NCBI RefSeq assembly: GCF_014126825.1
Contig: NZ_CP059900.1
Location: 2,494,954-2,558,953, forward strand
Source: Tomitella gaofuii
Lineage (GTDB): Bacteria; Actinomycetota; Actinomycetes; Mycobacteriales; Mycobacteriaceae
Direction: 5' to 3'
Length of the DNA: 64,000 bases
Both the position numbers and the translations under genes were made by a program. The notes under the pieces were generated by a model that searched no databases, had not been told where the DNA came from, and saw nothing but the letters and a program-made list of their open reading frames with translations. Every line of letters starts with the position of its first letter. The first letter of the stretch is position 1. This document shows positions 7,384 through 17,812 of the stretch, piece by piece.

Positions 7384-8670
7384 GTGAGCACCCCGCCCCC
7401 ACCCTCGAAGCCCTCGCCGTCGAATCCCCGACCGTCCACTCCGAATGCGGCTGTCCGCACCGGGCACGGCAGCCTCCGGCGCCCGCGTATCGCCGTCTCG
7501 GTCGCGTTCGGGCTCCAGGGGTTCACGCTCTCGATGCTGCTCACCCTGCTGCCGCAGTTCCGCGACAGGTACGGCCTGGACGATGCCGCGATCGTCGGCG
7601 TCGTGGTGCTCGCTTCGGTCATCGCCGGCGCGGGCAGCCTGCTCGCCGAGGCGCTCGCTGCCCGCACCGACAGCCGCGCGGCACTGCGCACCGGGTTCGC
7701 CGTCATCATCGCGGCCGTGCTCGCCGTGACGGTGGCACCGGGGCTCATCGTGTTCATCACCGGATTCGCCGTCTACGGCGTCGGCCTGGGCATGGTGGAT
7801 GCCGCGACGAACATGCAGGGCGTGTCCCTCCAGCACCGCGCGGGACGGTTCATCATGTCGTCGTTCTATGCGGCCTGGAGCGTGGGCGCTATCGGCGGCG
7901 CCCTGTGGGTGGCAGCGTTCTCCGGCCTGAACCTGGGGCTGCAGGCCACGCTCTTCGCGGGCATCGGACTCGTCGCGCTCGCCGCGTTGGCCGTGTCGCC
8001 GCGGCTGTTCCGGCCCACCGACGGAGCGGCGCCGACGAAGAACGCCACCACGACGGACAATGACGCCCCGGCGCATCCGCGCATCCCCTTGTGGCCGTTC
8101 CTCGCGCTCGGTTGCGCGATGGCGCTGTTCTACGGGATCGACTTCGCCGTCGGCAACTGGTCCGCACTGTTCATGACCGACGTGGTCCTCGCCAGTTCCG
8201 GCACCGCCGCGCTCGCGATGGCCGCGTACCAGGTGGCCGCGTTGATCTCACGGCTCACGGGCGACCTGTGGGTGCGCCGGTTCGGCGAGATCGCCGTGGT
8301 GCGGGCCGGCGCCGCGGTGGCGATCGCCGGGCTGGCGCTCGTGGTGGCCGCACAGTCGATTCCCATGGCTCTCGCGGGCTTCCTCATCGTCGGCCTGGGC
8401 GCTCCGCTGGTGGCGCCGCTGTGCTTCGGCGCGGCGGGCCGGTTGGCCCCCGGACAGGCGGATGCCGTCATCGCCCGCATCAACCTGTTCAACTATGCGG
8501 GCACGATCATCGGCGGCGGCATCGTCGGCGGCGTGGCGGCGGTCAGCAACCTGCGGGTGGCCTTCGTGCTGCCGTTGCTGTTCGCCGTCGGACTCGCCGC
8601 GCTCGCCCCCGCGTTCCATCCGCGCCGCCGCACCGCCGGCACGGCGCAGGGCGCACGGACATCGCCATGA
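7384..8670 (+). CDS. MFS transporter
   Basis: 428 aa with about twelve hydrophobic segments in two halves split by a charged loop (residues about 215-235), the major facilitator plan. The N-terminal 35 residues are Pro/Ser-rich and probably cytoplasmic. Substrate not recognisable; the general look is that of the FucP/YbjJ-like proteobacterial and actinobacterial permeases. Start GTG 7384 has TTCAAT six bases upstream and no Shine-Dalgarno, a possible leaderless start. The stop overlaps the next start (ATGA), which couples it to the MobA-like gene of the molybdenum-hydroxylase cluster and hints at a related job. Confidence 0.85.
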   Translation: MSTPPPPSKPSPSNPRPSTPNAAVRTGHGSLRRPRIAVSVAFGLQGFTLSMLLTLLPQFRDRYGLDDAAIVGVVVLASVIAGAGSLLAEALAARTDSRAALRTGFAVIIAAVLAVTVAPGLIVFITGFAVYGVGLGMVDAATNMQGVSLQHRAGRFIMSSFYAAWSVGAIGGALWVAAFSGLNLGLQATLFAGIGLVALAALAVSPRLFRPTDGAAPTKNATTTDNDAPAHPRIPLWPFLALGCAMALFYGIDFAVGNWSALFMTDVVLASSGTAALAMAAYQVAALISRLTGDLWVRRFGEIAVVRAGAAVAIAGLALVVAAQSIPMALAGFLIVGLGAPLVAPLCFGAAGRLAPGQADAVIARINLFNYAGTIIGGGIVGGVAAVSNLRVAFVLPLLFAVGLAALAPAFHPRRRTAGTAQGARTSP

Positions 8671-9272
8671 ACCCCGTCGCCGGTGTGCTGCTCGCGGCCG
8701 GGCGGGGCCGCCGTTTCGGGCGGCCCAAGGCGCTCGTCAGACTCGACGGCGAGCCGCTGGTGGCACGCGCCGCCCGCACCCTCGCGCAGGGCGGTTGCGC
8801 CCCCGTCGTCGTGGTGCTCGGGGCCGCGGCGGACGAGGCGTCCGCCCTGGTGCCGCCGGACGCGCGCACGGTGATCGCGGCGGACTGGGCGGCGGGCCTC
8901 GCCGCGTCGCTGCGCGCCGGCCTCCGCGCCCTCCCCACGGGCGCCGGTGCTTCCACTGCGGCGCTCCTGCACCTCGCCGACCTGCCGGACGTGGGGCCGG
9001 ACGTCGTCGCACGCCTGCTCGAATCCGCACAACACGCACCCGACCCGTCCGGCGTGCTGGCGCGCGCGACCTACGGCGGCCGGCCCGGCCACCCCGTCCT
9101 CGTCGGCCGTCGGCACTGGGCGGACCTGACCGCGTCCGTCACCGGCGACCGCGGCGCCGGCCCGTGGCTGCGCCGCCGCAGCGACGTGCGCCTCGTCGCG
9201 TGCGACGACCTCGCGACGGGCGACGATGCCGACACGACCGATGCGCTGCGGCGCCACGGCCGGGTCACCTAG
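8667..9272 (+). CDS. Molybdenum cofactor cytidylyltransferase-like (MobA/MocA NTP transferase)
   Basis: 201 aa of the MobA-like nucleotidyltransferase fold. The nucleotide-binding loop reads LLAAGRGRRFGRPKAL at residues about 8-23 and the metal-binding aspartate is in LLHLADLPDV near residue 110. In clusters with XdhC and CoxSLM this type adds CMP to molybdopterin, making the MCD cofactor used by molybdenum hydroxylases. It overlaps the MFS gene by 4 nt (ATGA); its TAG stop is part of the -10-like TAGGCT in front of moxR. Closer to MocA than to GMP-type MobA by context, not by residue-level proof. Confidence 0.82.
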   Translation: MNPVAGVLLAAGRGRRFGRPKALVRLDGEPLVARAARTLAQGGCAPVVVVLGAAADEASALVPPDARTVIAADWAAGLAASLRAGLRALPTGAGASTAALLHLADLPDVGPDVVARLLESAQHAPDPSGVLARATYGGRPGHPVLVGRRHWADLTASVTGDRGAGPWLRRRSDVRLVACDDLATGDDADTTDALRRHGRVT

Positions 9273-9281
9273 GCTCGCACC
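9270..9281 (+). promoter_or_regulatory. Candidate leaderless promoter -10 for the MoxR gene
   Basis: TAGGCT, then CGCACC, then GTG 9282. No Shine-Dalgarno is present. The TAG also serves as the stop of the preceding gene. Confidence 0.45.
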
Positions 9282-10157
<876 letters not shown>

Positions 10158-10230
10158 ACCCCTGACCGCTCCACCCCTGACCGCCTAGCCTCGGGAAGAG
10201 GATCCCACCCCCTATCCGCGGGATTCGGGT

Positions 10231-10242
10231 GACAATGCACAC
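10231..10242 (+). promoter_or_regulatory. Candidate leaderless promoter -10 for the CoxE-like gene
   Basis: GACAAT, then GCACAC, then ATG 10243. No Shine-Dalgarno lies upstream. The hexamer keeps the A2 and T6 positions of actinobacterial -10 elements but lacks T1. Confidence 0.4.
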
Positions 10243-11382
10243 ATGGGCTGTGATGAACGGGCGGCCGACCCGCTGACGGGGGCCGTCGGCTTCGCGCGGG
10301 TTCTGCGCGCGGCCGGCGTGCCCGTGGGCACCGACGCCGCAGGGCGCTACCTGCGCGCGCTCGGCGCGGTGGACCTGGCCGAGCGGCGCCAGGTCTACTG
10401 GGCCGGCCGCGCCACGCTGTGCCGGGGCCCGGAGGACATCCCCGTCTACGACCTGGCCTTCCAGAGCTGGTTCGGCGACGCGCCGCCGCCGGGGGCGGCG
10501 CGTGGCGGGCGTGTCCGCGAGGCCCGGATCGCCGGGCTCTCGCCCGTCCCCCGTGGCGGCGCGGGCCGGGAGGACGAGGCCGACGGGGAGGCCCTGCGCG
10601 TCGCGGCCGGCGATACGGAGATCCTCCGTCACCGCGACATCGCCGAGCTCACTCCGGCCGAGCGCGCCCACCTCGACCGCATGCTCGCCGGGCTGCGTGC
10701 GGGCCCGCCGACCCGCCCCGCGCTGCGCCGACGGCCGGCGCGCACTGGACCGGTGGACCCCCGCCGCACGCTGCGGCGCACCGTAGCGGCCGGGGGCGAA
10801 CCCGTCCGCCCCGTCCACCACCGGCGCGCCCGCCGCCCGCGGCGTGTGGTGCTGCTCATCGACGTCTCCGGTTCGATGCGCCCCTACGCCGACGCTCTGC
10901 TGCGCTTCGCCCACGCCGTCACGCACGGCGCGTCCGGCGGCGGCGCGCGCACCGACGTCGAGGTGTTCTCGCTGGGCACACGCCTGACCAGGCTCACCCG
11001 CGCCTTCGGATCGCGCGACGCCGAGACGGCGCTGGCCGCCGCGGGCCGCGCCGTCCCCGACTGGGCGGGCGGCACCCGTCTGGGCGAAACGCTCGGCGTG
11101 TTCCTCGAAAGACACGGGCGCCGCGGCATGGCCCGGGGCGCGACGGTGGTGATCTTCTCCGACGGGTGGGAACGCGGCGACTCCGCGCTGCTGGGCACAC
11201 AGGTGGCCCTGCTCCGGCGGCTCGCGCACGCGGTCATCTGGGTCAATCCGCACGCGGGCGCCGCGGGCTTCCAGCCCGTGCAGTCCGGAATGGCGGCCGC
11301 GTTGCCGCACGTCGACCGACTCCTGGCCGGGCACAGCCTGGCCACCCTGCAGCGGCTGCTCCTGGAGGTGCGTGATGCGTGA
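10243..11382 (+). CDS. VWA-domain protein, CoxE-like
   Basis: 379 aa. The C-terminal half is a von Willebrand A domain with the metal-ion-dependent adhesion motif DVSGSM at residues 207-212 and a later conserved GGTRLGE. The N-terminal 180 residues are the CoxE helical part, broken by an Arg/Pro-rich linker. CoxE partners CoxD in inserting the active-site sulfur and copper of CO dehydrogenase in Oligotropha; here the large subunit is form II, so only a general maturation role is inferred. The stop overlaps the xdhC start by 8 nt. Confidence 0.85.
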   Translation: MGCDERAADPLTGAVGFARVLRAAGVPVGTDAAGRYLRALGAVDLAERRQVYWAGRATLCRGPEDIPVYDLAFQSWFGDAPPPGAARGGRVREARIAGLSPVPRGGAGREDEADGEALRVAAGDTEILRHRDIAELTPAERAHLDRMLAGLRAGPPTRPALRRRPARTGPVDPRRTLRRTVAAGGEPVRPVHHRRARRPRRVVLLIDVSGSMRPYADALLRFAHAVTHGASGGGARTDVEVFSLGTRLTRLTRAFGSRDAETALAAAGRAVPDWAGGTRLGETLGVFLERHGRRGMARGATVVIFSDGWERGDSALLGTQVALLRRLAHAVIWVNPHAGAAGFQPVQSGMAAALPHVDRLLAGHSLATLQRLLLEVRDA

Positions 11383-12490
11383 CGTGATCGACGAACTGGA
11401 CCGGCGCTACCGTGCCGGCGAATCCGTGGGCCTGGGCACCGTGGTGGGCACCTTCAGCTCGTCGCCGCGCGACCCGGGCGCCGCCATGCTGGTGGCGCAG
11501 GACGGCACCGTCACCGGCAGCGTGTCCGGCGGGTGCGTCGAGGGCGCGGTGTATGAACTGGCCGAGCAGGCCATCGCCGACGGGGCCCCCGTGCTGCAGC
11601 GTTACGGGGTCTCGGACGAGGACGCCTTCGCCGTGGGGCTCACCTGCGGCGGCATCATCGATATCTTCGTCGAGAGGGTCGACGAGCGCGGATACGCCGA
11701 GCTGCGCGAGGCCATCGACGCGGTGCGCGGCGACGTGCCGCTGGCGATCGCCACCGTCACCGCGCACCCCGACGGAGCCTTGGTAGGGCGCCACATGCTC
11801 GTCTACGACGACGCCGTCACCGGCAGCCTGGGCTCGCAGCGCAGAGATGACGCCGTCGTCGACGACGCCCGCGGGCAGCTCGACAGCGGCCGCTCCGGCA
11901 CGCTGCACTACGGCCCGGACGGCCAACGGCGCGGCGAGGGGTTGTCGGTGTTCGTCAACGTGTTCCGGCCGCCGCCGCGGCTGCTCGTGTTCGGCGCCAT
12001 CGACTTCGCCGCCGCCATGGCGCGCATCGGCGCGTTCCTGGGCTACCGGGTCACCGTGTGCGACGCGCGGGCCGTGTTCGCGACGCACACCCGGTTCCCC
12101 GAGGCCGACGAGGTCGTCACCGACTGGCCGCACCGCTACCTGGCAGCCGAGGCCGCTGCCGGGCGCGTCGACCGGCGCACCGTGGTCACAGTGCTGACCC
12201 ACGACCCGAAGTTCGACGTGCCCCTGCTCGAGGTGGCGCTGCGGCTGGACCTCGCCTACGTCGGGGCGATGGGGTCGCGGCGCACCCACGACGACAGGCT
12301 GGACCGCCTGCGCGACGCCGGCATGTCCGAGGACGAGCTGGCCCGGATGAGCTCGCCGATCGGCCTCGATCTCGGTGCGCGCACGCCCGAAGAGACGGCT
12401 GTGGCCATCGCCGCCGAGATCATCCAACTGCACTGGGGCGCCGCCGGCGCGCGGCTCACGCACTCGAGCGGGCCGATCCACGGCGGCTGA
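11375..12490 (+). CDS. XdhC/CoxI-family cofactor insertion protein
   Basis: 371 aa. N-terminal XdhC_CoxI domain with [10 protein letters not shown] near residues 48-57, which includes the cysteine used by XdhC proteins to hold and sulfurate the molybdenum cofactor. C-terminal Rossmann domain with [12 protein letters not shown] near residue 297. The family delivers MCD or MPT to apo-hydroxylase. ATG 11375 is chosen because GGAGG ends six bases before it; the GTG at 11372 is too close. It overlaps the CoxE gene and precedes coxS by 137 bp. Confidence 0.88.
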   Translation: MRDVIDELDRRYRAGESVGLGTVVGTFSSSPRDPGAAMLVAQDGTVTGSVSGGCVEGAVYELAEQAIADGAPVLQRYGVSDEDAFAVGLTCGGIIDIFVERVDERGYAELREAIDAVRGDVPLAIATVTAHPDGALVGRHMLVYDDAVTGSLGSQRRDDAVVDDARGQLDSGRSGTLHYGPDGQRRGEGLSVFVNVFRPPPRLLVFGAIDFAAAMARIGAFLGYRVTVCDARAVFATHTRFPEADEVVTDWPHRYLAAEAAAGRVDRRTVVTVLTHDPKFDVPLLEVALRLDLAYVGAMGSRRTHDDRLDRLRDAGMSEDELARMSSPIGLDLGARTPEETAVAIAAEIIQLHWGAAGARLTHSSGPIHGG

Positions 12491-12627
12491 CCCGCCGACC
12501 CGCACCGGTGGCGGCGGGCGACGCCGCAAAGGCGCGCGAGTTTCGTCAATCCGGTTGTCCTCTGACCCGATCCGGGGAAGAGTTGCACAGTGATACTCCT
12601 CACAACCGCGTCAAGCCGGAGGTTTCC

Positions 12628-13122
12628 ATGCGCATCTCTGTTGTGGTCGACGGCACCAGATACTCCGACGATGTGGAGCCGCGGACCCTGTTGGTGCACT
12701 ATCTGCGCGAGCGGATCGGCAAGGTCGGCACCGTGTCCGGCTGCGACACCAGCAATTGCGGCGCCTGCACGGTGCATCTGGACGGGCGCAGCGTCAAATC
12801 CTGCTCGGTGCTGGCGGTCCAGGCCGACGGGCACGAGGTGACCACCATCGAGGGGCTGGCGCAGGACGGAGCGCTGCACCCGGTGCAGGAGGCATTCCAC
12901 TCGCACCATGCGCTGCAGTGCGGGTACTGCACGCCGGGGATGATCATGCAGTCCGTGGACCTGCTCGGCGAGAACCCCGATCCTGACGAGCAGCAGATCC
13001 GCGAGGGCCTCGAGGGCAACCTGTGCCGCTGCACCGGCTACCAGAACATCGTCCGGGCCGTGCAGGATGCGGCGGTCCGCATGCGTGAGGGTTCCGCCGC
13101 ACAGACCGGAGGTGCCCGATGA
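12628..13122 (+). CDS. coxS: Molybdenum hydroxylase [2Fe-2S] subunit (CoxS-like)
   Basis: 164 aa. Plant-ferredoxin-type cluster ligands C39, C44, C47, C59, then the second [2Fe-2S] site C98, C101, C133, C135 (CGYCTPG and CRCTGY). This is the standard small subunit carrying electrons from the molybdenum site to FAD. A strong GGAGG lies six bases before ATG 12628. The stop overlaps the large-subunit start (ATGA). The order S-L-M is that of form II clusters; form I clusters run M-S-L. Confidence 0.93.
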   Translation: MRISVVVDGTRYSDDVEPRTLLVHYLRERIGKVGTVSGCDTSNCGACTVHLDGRSVKSCSVLAVQADGHEVTTIEGLAQDGALHPVQEAFHSHHALQCGYCTPGMIMQSVDLLGENPDPDEQQIREGLEGNLCRCTGYQNIVRAVQDAAVRMREGSAAQTGGAR

Positions 13123-15521
13123 CCTCCGTCGCCGAACCCCAGGCCCACTCCGGTGAGATCGGCCGTTCGCGCACCCGCAAGGAGGATGCGCACCTGATCA
13201 CCGGCCGCACCCGGTGGACCGCCAACATCACGTTGCCGGGCATGCTGCACATGGCGGTGCTCCGCAGCCCCGTCGCCCATGCGCGCATCACCGGCATCGA
13301 CGTCTCCGAGGCGCGCGGGATGCCGGGGGTCGTCGCCGTCTACACCGGCGCGGACCTCGGTGAAGAGCAGGGCAGCCTGCCCAATGCGTGGCCCGTCACC
13401 CCCGACCAGAAGGCGCCTCCCGCCCCGCCGCTGGCGGTGGACACGGTGAACTTCGCCGGCGATGCCGTGGCCGTGGTCGTCGCCCGCAGCGACTACGAGG
13501 CGCACGACGCGCTCGAGGGCATCGACGTGGACTACGAGGACCTGCCCGTCGTGCTCGACCTCGAGTCCGCCGTCGCCGACGGGGCCGAGCTGGTGCATCC
13601 CGCACTGGGCTCCAACGTCAGCGCCGTGTGGTCGCTCGACTCCGCCCAGGCGGGCAGCGGCGACGATGTCGACGCCGCCATTGCCGAGGCCGAAGGTTCT
13701 GCGGAGCACATCGTGGTGCGCCGCACCCTGCACCAGCAGCGGCTCATTCCCGCGTTCATGGAGCCGCGCGCCGTCGTCGTGGACCCCACGGCCGAGCAGA
13801 TCACGATGTGGTCCGCCACGCAGATCCCGCACATCCTCCGGCTCATGCTCGCGATGACGCTGGGACTGCCGGAGCACAAGCTGCGCGTCATCGCGCCCGA
13901 CGTGGGCGGCGGCTTCGGCGGCAAGCTCCAGGTGACCCCGGAGGAGGTGCTCACCCTCGTCGCCGCCCGCCGGCTGGGCAAACCGGTCAAGTTCGCCGAG
14001 ACCCGCGAGGAGGCGATGGCCACCGGCCACCACGGCCGCGCGCAGGTGCAAAGGCTCACCCTGGCGGCCCGGCGCGACGGCACCGTCACCGGACTCAAAG
14101 TGGACCTGCTCGCCGACATGGGCGCCTACCTGCGCATCCTCACCTCGGGCGTGCCCATCCTGGGCGGGTTCATGTACAACGGCATCTACAAGATCCCCGC
14201 CTACCGGTTCACCTGCACCAACGTGTTCACCAACAAGGTGCCCACCGACGCCTACCGCGGCGCGGGACGGCCCGAGGCCACCTTCGCCATCGAGAGGATG
14301 ATGAGCGAGCTGGCCGCGGAACTCGGCATGGACCCGCTGGCCGTCCGGGAGAAGAACTGGATCCGGCACGAGGAGTTCCCTTACACCACCGTCGCCGGGC
14401 TCACGTACGACACCGGCAACTACGAGGCGGCCACTGCGAAGTCCCGTGAACTGTTCGACTACGACGCGCTGCGTCGCGAACAGGCGGAGCGGCGCGAGCA
14501 CGGCGACGCCGTCCAATTGGGCATCGGGGTATCCACGTTCACGGAGATGTGCGGGCTGGCCCCGTCGCGTGTGCTCGGCTCGCTCGATTACGGCGCCGGC
14601 GGCTGGGAACATGCGTCCATCCGCATGCTGCCCACCGGCAAGGTCGAGGTGGTCACGGGCATTTCCCCGCACGGGCAGGGCCATGTCACCGGCTTCAGCC
14701 AGCTGGTGGCGGACAGGCTCGGCGTGCCCTTCGACGACGTCGAGATCATCCACGGCGACACGCAGGCATCCCCCAAGGGCCTCGACACCTACGGTTCCCG
14801 CTCGCTCACCGTCGGGGGCGTCGCCGTCGCACACGCGGTGGACAAGGTGATCGCCAAGGCCCGCCCCATCGCCGCCCACATGCTCGAGTGCGCCGAGGAC
14901 GACCTGGACTTCGCCGACGGCGGTTTCCGCGTGCGCGGCACGGAGGCCGCCGTCGGCATCGCCGACGTGGCGCTGGCGGTCTTCGCCGCGCACGACCTCC
15001 CCGACGGGGTCGAGCCGAGCCTCGATTCGCAGGCCACCTACGACCCGGAGAACTTCTCGTATCCGCACGGCACCCACCTGTGCGCGGTGGAGGTCGACAC
15101 CGACACCGGCCGGGTGGCGCTGCGCTCCTATGTGGCGGTCGACGACGTGGGCACCGTGGTCAACCCGATGCTCGTGGAGGGCCAAGTCCACGGCGGCCTC
15201 GCTCAGGGGATCGCGCAGGCGTTGTTCGAAGAGGCCGTCTACGACGATTCCGGGACTCTGCTCAGCGGTTCGTTCGCCGAGTACCTGCTGCCCTCGGCGG
15301 CAGACCTGCCCTCATTCACCACCGACCGCACCGAGACGCCCGCCACCAGCAACGTCCTCGGCGTCAAGGGCGTCGGCGAGGCGGGCACCATCGCCTCCAC
15401 CCCGGCGGTGGTCAACGCGGTGCTCGACGCCGTCCGCCACCTCGGGGTGCAGGACATCGACATGCCGTGCACGCCGATGCGCGTGTGGAAGGCCATCCAG
15501 GAAGGTGCAGGTGCACGATGA
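13119..15521 (+). CDS. coxL: Molybdenum hydroxylase large subunit, form II CoxL-like
   Basis: 800 aa of the xanthine oxidase/CO dehydrogenase large-subunit family. The active-site loop reads AYRGAGR at residues 378-384: the form II signature. Form I, proven for CO oxidation, has AYxCSFR with the copper-binding cysteine. The catalytic base is E754 in GVGEAG. GGGFGGK near residue 265 and GQG near 525 are the cofactor-contacting glycine loops. It is linked to coxS and coxM by 4-nt ATGA overlaps. Substrate uncertain: CO, or an organic molecule hydroxylated next to a C=N or C=O group. Confidence 0.93.
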   Translation: MTSVAEPQAHSGEIGRSRTRKEDAHLITGRTRWTANITLPGMLHMAVLRSPVAHARITGIDVSEARGMPGVVAVYTGADLGEEQGSLPNAWPVTPDQKAPPAPPLAVDTVNFAGDAVAVVVARSDYEAHDALEGIDVDYEDLPVVLDLESAVADGAELVHPALGSNVSAVWSLDSAQAGSGDDVDAAIAEAEGSAEHIVVRRTLHQQRLIPAFMEPRAVVVDPTAEQITMWSATQIPHILRLMLAMTLGLPEHKLRVIAPDVGGGFGGKLQVTPEEVLTLVAARRLGKPVKFAETREEAMATGHHGRAQVQRLTLAARRDGTVTGLKVDLLADMGAYLRILTSGVPILGGFMYNGIYKIPAYRFTCTNVFTNKVPTDAYRGAGRPEATFAIERMMSELAAELGMDPLAVREKNWIRHEEFPYTTVAGLTYDTGNYEAATAKSRELFDYDALRREQAERREHGDAVQLGIGVSTFTEMCGLAPSRVLGSLDYGAGGWEHASIRMLPTGKVEVVTGISPHGQGHVTGFSQLVADRLGVPFDDVEIIHGDTQASPKGLDTYGSRSLTVGGVAVAHAVDKVIAKARPIAAHMLECAEDDLDFADGGFRVRGTEAAVGIADVALAVFAAHDLPDGVEPSLDSQATYDPENFSYPHGTHLCAVEVDTDTGRVALRSYVAVDDVGTVVNPMLVEGQVHGGLAQGIAQALFEEAVYDDSGTLLSGSFAEYLLPSAADLPSFTTDRTETPATSNVLGVKGVGEAGTIASTPAVVNAVLDAVRHLGVQDIDMPCTPMRVWKAIQEGAGAR

Positions 15522-16372
15522 TCCCCTCCGCATTCGACTACACAGCGCCGGACACCGTCGACGACGCCCTGCGCGCCCTCGCCGACGCCGGCGACGACGC
15601 CAAGATCATCGCCGGCGGCCAGAGCCTCATGCCGGTGCTGCGCCTGCGCATGAACGACCCGGCGGTGGTGGTGGACCTGGGCCGCATCGCCGAGTTGCGC
15701 GGCGTGCGCGACGACGGCGACGCGGTGGCGATCGGCGCGATGACCACCCACCACGACGTGCTGCACGACCCGCTGGTGCGCGACCACGCCCGGCTGCTGG
15801 CCGAGGCCGCGGGCACCGTGGCGGACGCGCAGATCCGGCACCGGGGCACGCTCGGTGGGGCGCTGGCCCACGCCGACCCGGCGGGCGACCTCCTCGCCCC
15901 CGCCCTGGCGCTGGACGCGACGATGACCATCGCGGGGCCGCAAGGCCGGCGCCAGGTGCCCGCGGCCGAGTTCTTCAAGGACCTGTTCACCACCGCGGTG
16001 GGGCCCGACGAGATCCTCGTCGAGATCCGCGTGCCCAAGCACACGGGGTGGACGGGACACTACGAGAAGTTCAACCGGACCGCACAAGCCTGGGCCATCG
16101 TCGCCGTCGCGGCCGCGCTGAAGGTGTCGGACGGGCGTATCGCGGAGGCCCGGGTGGCGCTGACCAACATGGCGTCGGTCCCCGTGCGCGCCCGCGGGGT
16201 CGAAGAGGCATTGGTGGGCCGCCCCGCCGACGCCGCCACCATCCGCGACGCCGCCGCGCGTGCCGGTGAGGGCACCAGCCCCACCCCGGACGGCAACGCC
16301 GACGGGGAATATCGCACGCACCTGGCGCAGATCCTCACTGCCCGGGCGGTGGCGGCCGCCGCCGGCACGTGA
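15518..16372 (+). CDS. coxM: Molybdenum hydroxylase FAD subunit (CoxM-like)
   Basis: 284 aa. FAD-binding PCMH-type motifs AGGQSLMP (residues 32-39) and RHRGTLGG near 108-115 are intact, followed by the CO_deh_flav C-terminal domain (KFNRTAQAWAIVAVAAAL). It takes electrons from CoxS and passes them to quinone or another acceptor. Starts inside the coxL stop (ATGA) and is followed after 73 bp by coxG, so S-L-M-G form one unit. Confidence 0.93.
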   Translation: MIPSAFDYTAPDTVDDALRALADAGDDAKIIAGGQSLMPVLRLRMNDPAVVVDLGRIAELRGVRDDGDAVAIGAMTTHHDVLHDPLVRDHARLLAEAAGTVADAQIRHRGTLGGALAHADPAGDLLAPALALDATMTIAGPQGRRQVPAAEFFKDLFTTAVGPDEILVEIRVPKHTGWTGHYEKFNRTAQAWAIVAVAAALKVSDGRIAEARVALTNMASVPVRARGVEEALVGRPADAATIRDAAARAGEGTSPTPDGNADGEYRTHLAQILTARAVAAAAGT

Positions 16373-16445
16373 CCCGACCCCCGTTCCCCGGCCACGCCCG
16401 GTGCGAACCTCCCGCCCACCACCGTGATGCAAAGGAGAAGACCCA

Positions 16446-17228
16446 GTGGAACTGGAGCACTCGTTCACCGTGCCCGCGTCCGTCGACGAGGTCTGGCAGG
16501 CGCTGCTCGACCCCGAACGCGTGGCACCGTGCATGCCCGGCGCCACGCTCACCGGGGTGGAAGCGCAGACGTTCACCGGTAAGGTCAAGGTGAAGCTCGG
16601 CCCGGTGTCAATGCAGTACAAGGGCACCGGCGAATACATCGAGACCGACGAAGCCACCCACACCGTGGTGATCAAGGCCGCCGGCAAAGACGCCAAGGGC
16701 AACGGGACCGCGGCAGCCACCGTGACGCTGCGGCTCACCGGCGACGGGGAACGCACCTCCGGAGCCTCCACCACCGACCTCACCGTCACCGGGAAGCCGG
16801 CACAGTTCGGGCGGGGCATGATCGCTGAGGTCGGAGGGAAGATCCTCGAACAGTTCGCCGTCAATCTGGGCGACGCGCTCGCAGCATCCGACGGCCGAAG
16901 CTCCGAGGGGCAGGACGACTCCGAGGGGCAGGACTCCGTGGGCCCCGGCACCGCCGGCGACGCCGGGGGCGGTTCCACGGACGGCGGTGGCACGGTGGGC
17001 GCCGCCGGAGCGGACGCCGCCGCACCGGCCGCCCCGCTTTCCACCGGAGACGGCGCGGGCCCCGCCGGCCGCCCCGCCGCCGCGCCACGTGAGACGGAGG
17101 CGCTCGACCTGTCGGAGTTCGCCCGCGGCGCGGTGCTCAAACGTGCACTGCCGCTGATCGGGGCGGGCGCCGTCGCCGCGCTGATCGTGATGGTCATCCT
17201 GCGGTGCCGCCGGGGTGAGGACGACTGA
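16446..17228 (+). CDS. coxG: CoxG-like SRPBCC protein with C-terminal membrane anchor
   Basis: 260 aa. Residues 1-145 are a CoxG/SRPBCC lipid-binding fold (SFTVPASVDEVWQALLDPE start; GRGMIAEVGGKILEQF end). Residues about 150-220 are a Gly/Asp/Ala-rich linker, and about 235-253 form one transmembrane helix followed by basic residues. CoxG anchors CO dehydrogenase to the membrane in Oligotropha, and in M. smegmatis it has been reported to carry menaquinone to the enzyme. A good AAGGAGAAG precedes GTG 16446. Last gene of the hydroxylase cluster. Confidence 0.9.
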   Translation: MELEHSFTVPASVDEVWQALLDPERVAPCMPGATLTGVEAQTFTGKVKVKLGPVSMQYKGTGEYIETDEATHTVVIKAAGKDAKGNGTAAATVTLRLTGDGERTSGASTTDLTVTGKPAQFGRGMIAEVGGKILEQFAVNLGDALAASDGRSSEGQDDSEGQDSVGPGTAGDAGGGSTDGGGTVGAAGADAAAPAAPLSTGDGAGPAGRPAAAPRETEALDLSEFARGAVLKRALPLIGAGAVAALIVMVILRCRRGEDD

Positions 17229-17236
17229 CGGGTGCC

Positions 17237-17791
17237 ATGCTGGGCGGCATGACACTGCAGGCCGGATCCGGCATCACCCGCGCCGCGCCGGCGCACGCCG
17301 ACGAGCTCGCCGCCCTCGCCGCGGTGACCTTCCCCCTCGCCTGTCCGCCCGGGGTCACCGAGGCGGACGTGCGCGTGTTCGTGGCCGAGCACCTGTCCGC
17401 CGCCCGGTTCGCCGAGTACCTGGCGGACCCGCGCCGCACCCTGCTGCTGGCGCGCGAGGGCGGGTCCGCGGTGGCCTACGCGATGCTCGTGCACGCTCCA
17501 CCCGCCGACGCGGCGATCGCCCGGCTCATCACACATGTCCCGGCGACGGAGATCAGCAAGTTCTATGCCGACCCCGCCGCCCACGGCACCGGCGTCGCCG
17601 GCGCCCTCATGCGGGCGGTGCTGGAGTCGTGCCGCGCGCGGGGCGACGCCGGCGCATGGCTGGGGGTGAACCAGGAGAACACGCGGGCGCAGCGGTTCTA
17701 CTGCAAGCACGGTTTCGCCGTCGCGGGCACCAAGACGCTCCGCGTCGGCGCGGACGTGCACGACGACTATGTGATGACCCGCACGGTATAG
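17237..17791 (+). CDS. GNAT-family N-acetyltransferase
   Basis: 184 aa with the GNAT fold. The acetyl-CoA loop is near residues 115-120 (AHGTGVAGALM), followed by NQENTRAQRFYCKHGF, the usual C-terminal part. Position before zapE matches M. tuberculosis Rv2669, so it belongs to the conserved block rather than to the cox cluster, although only 8 bp separate it from coxG. ATG 17237 gives the listed start; ATG 17249 is possible. Substrate unknown. Confidence 0.85.
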   Translation: MLGGMTLQAGSGITRAAPAHADELAALAAVTFPLACPPGVTEADVRVFVAEHLSAARFAEYLADPRRTLLLAREGGSAVAYAMLVHAPPADAAIARLITHVPATEISKFYADPAAHGTGVAGALMRAVLESCRARGDAGAWLGVNQENTRAQRFYCKHGFAVAGTKTLRVGADVHDDYVMTRTV

Positions 17792-17812
17792 CAGCCGGAC
17801 ACCCGGCCGACG

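Noticed and set aside
13038-15191. Minus-strand open frame of about 717 codons opposite coxL
   Set aside because: Shadow of coxL, which has full active-site motifs and ATGA overlaps on both sides.
13119-15521. Calling the large subunit a proven CO dehydrogenase
   Set aside because: The form I motif AYxCSFR with its copper-binding cysteine is absent; the AYRGAGR loop does not establish CO as substrate.
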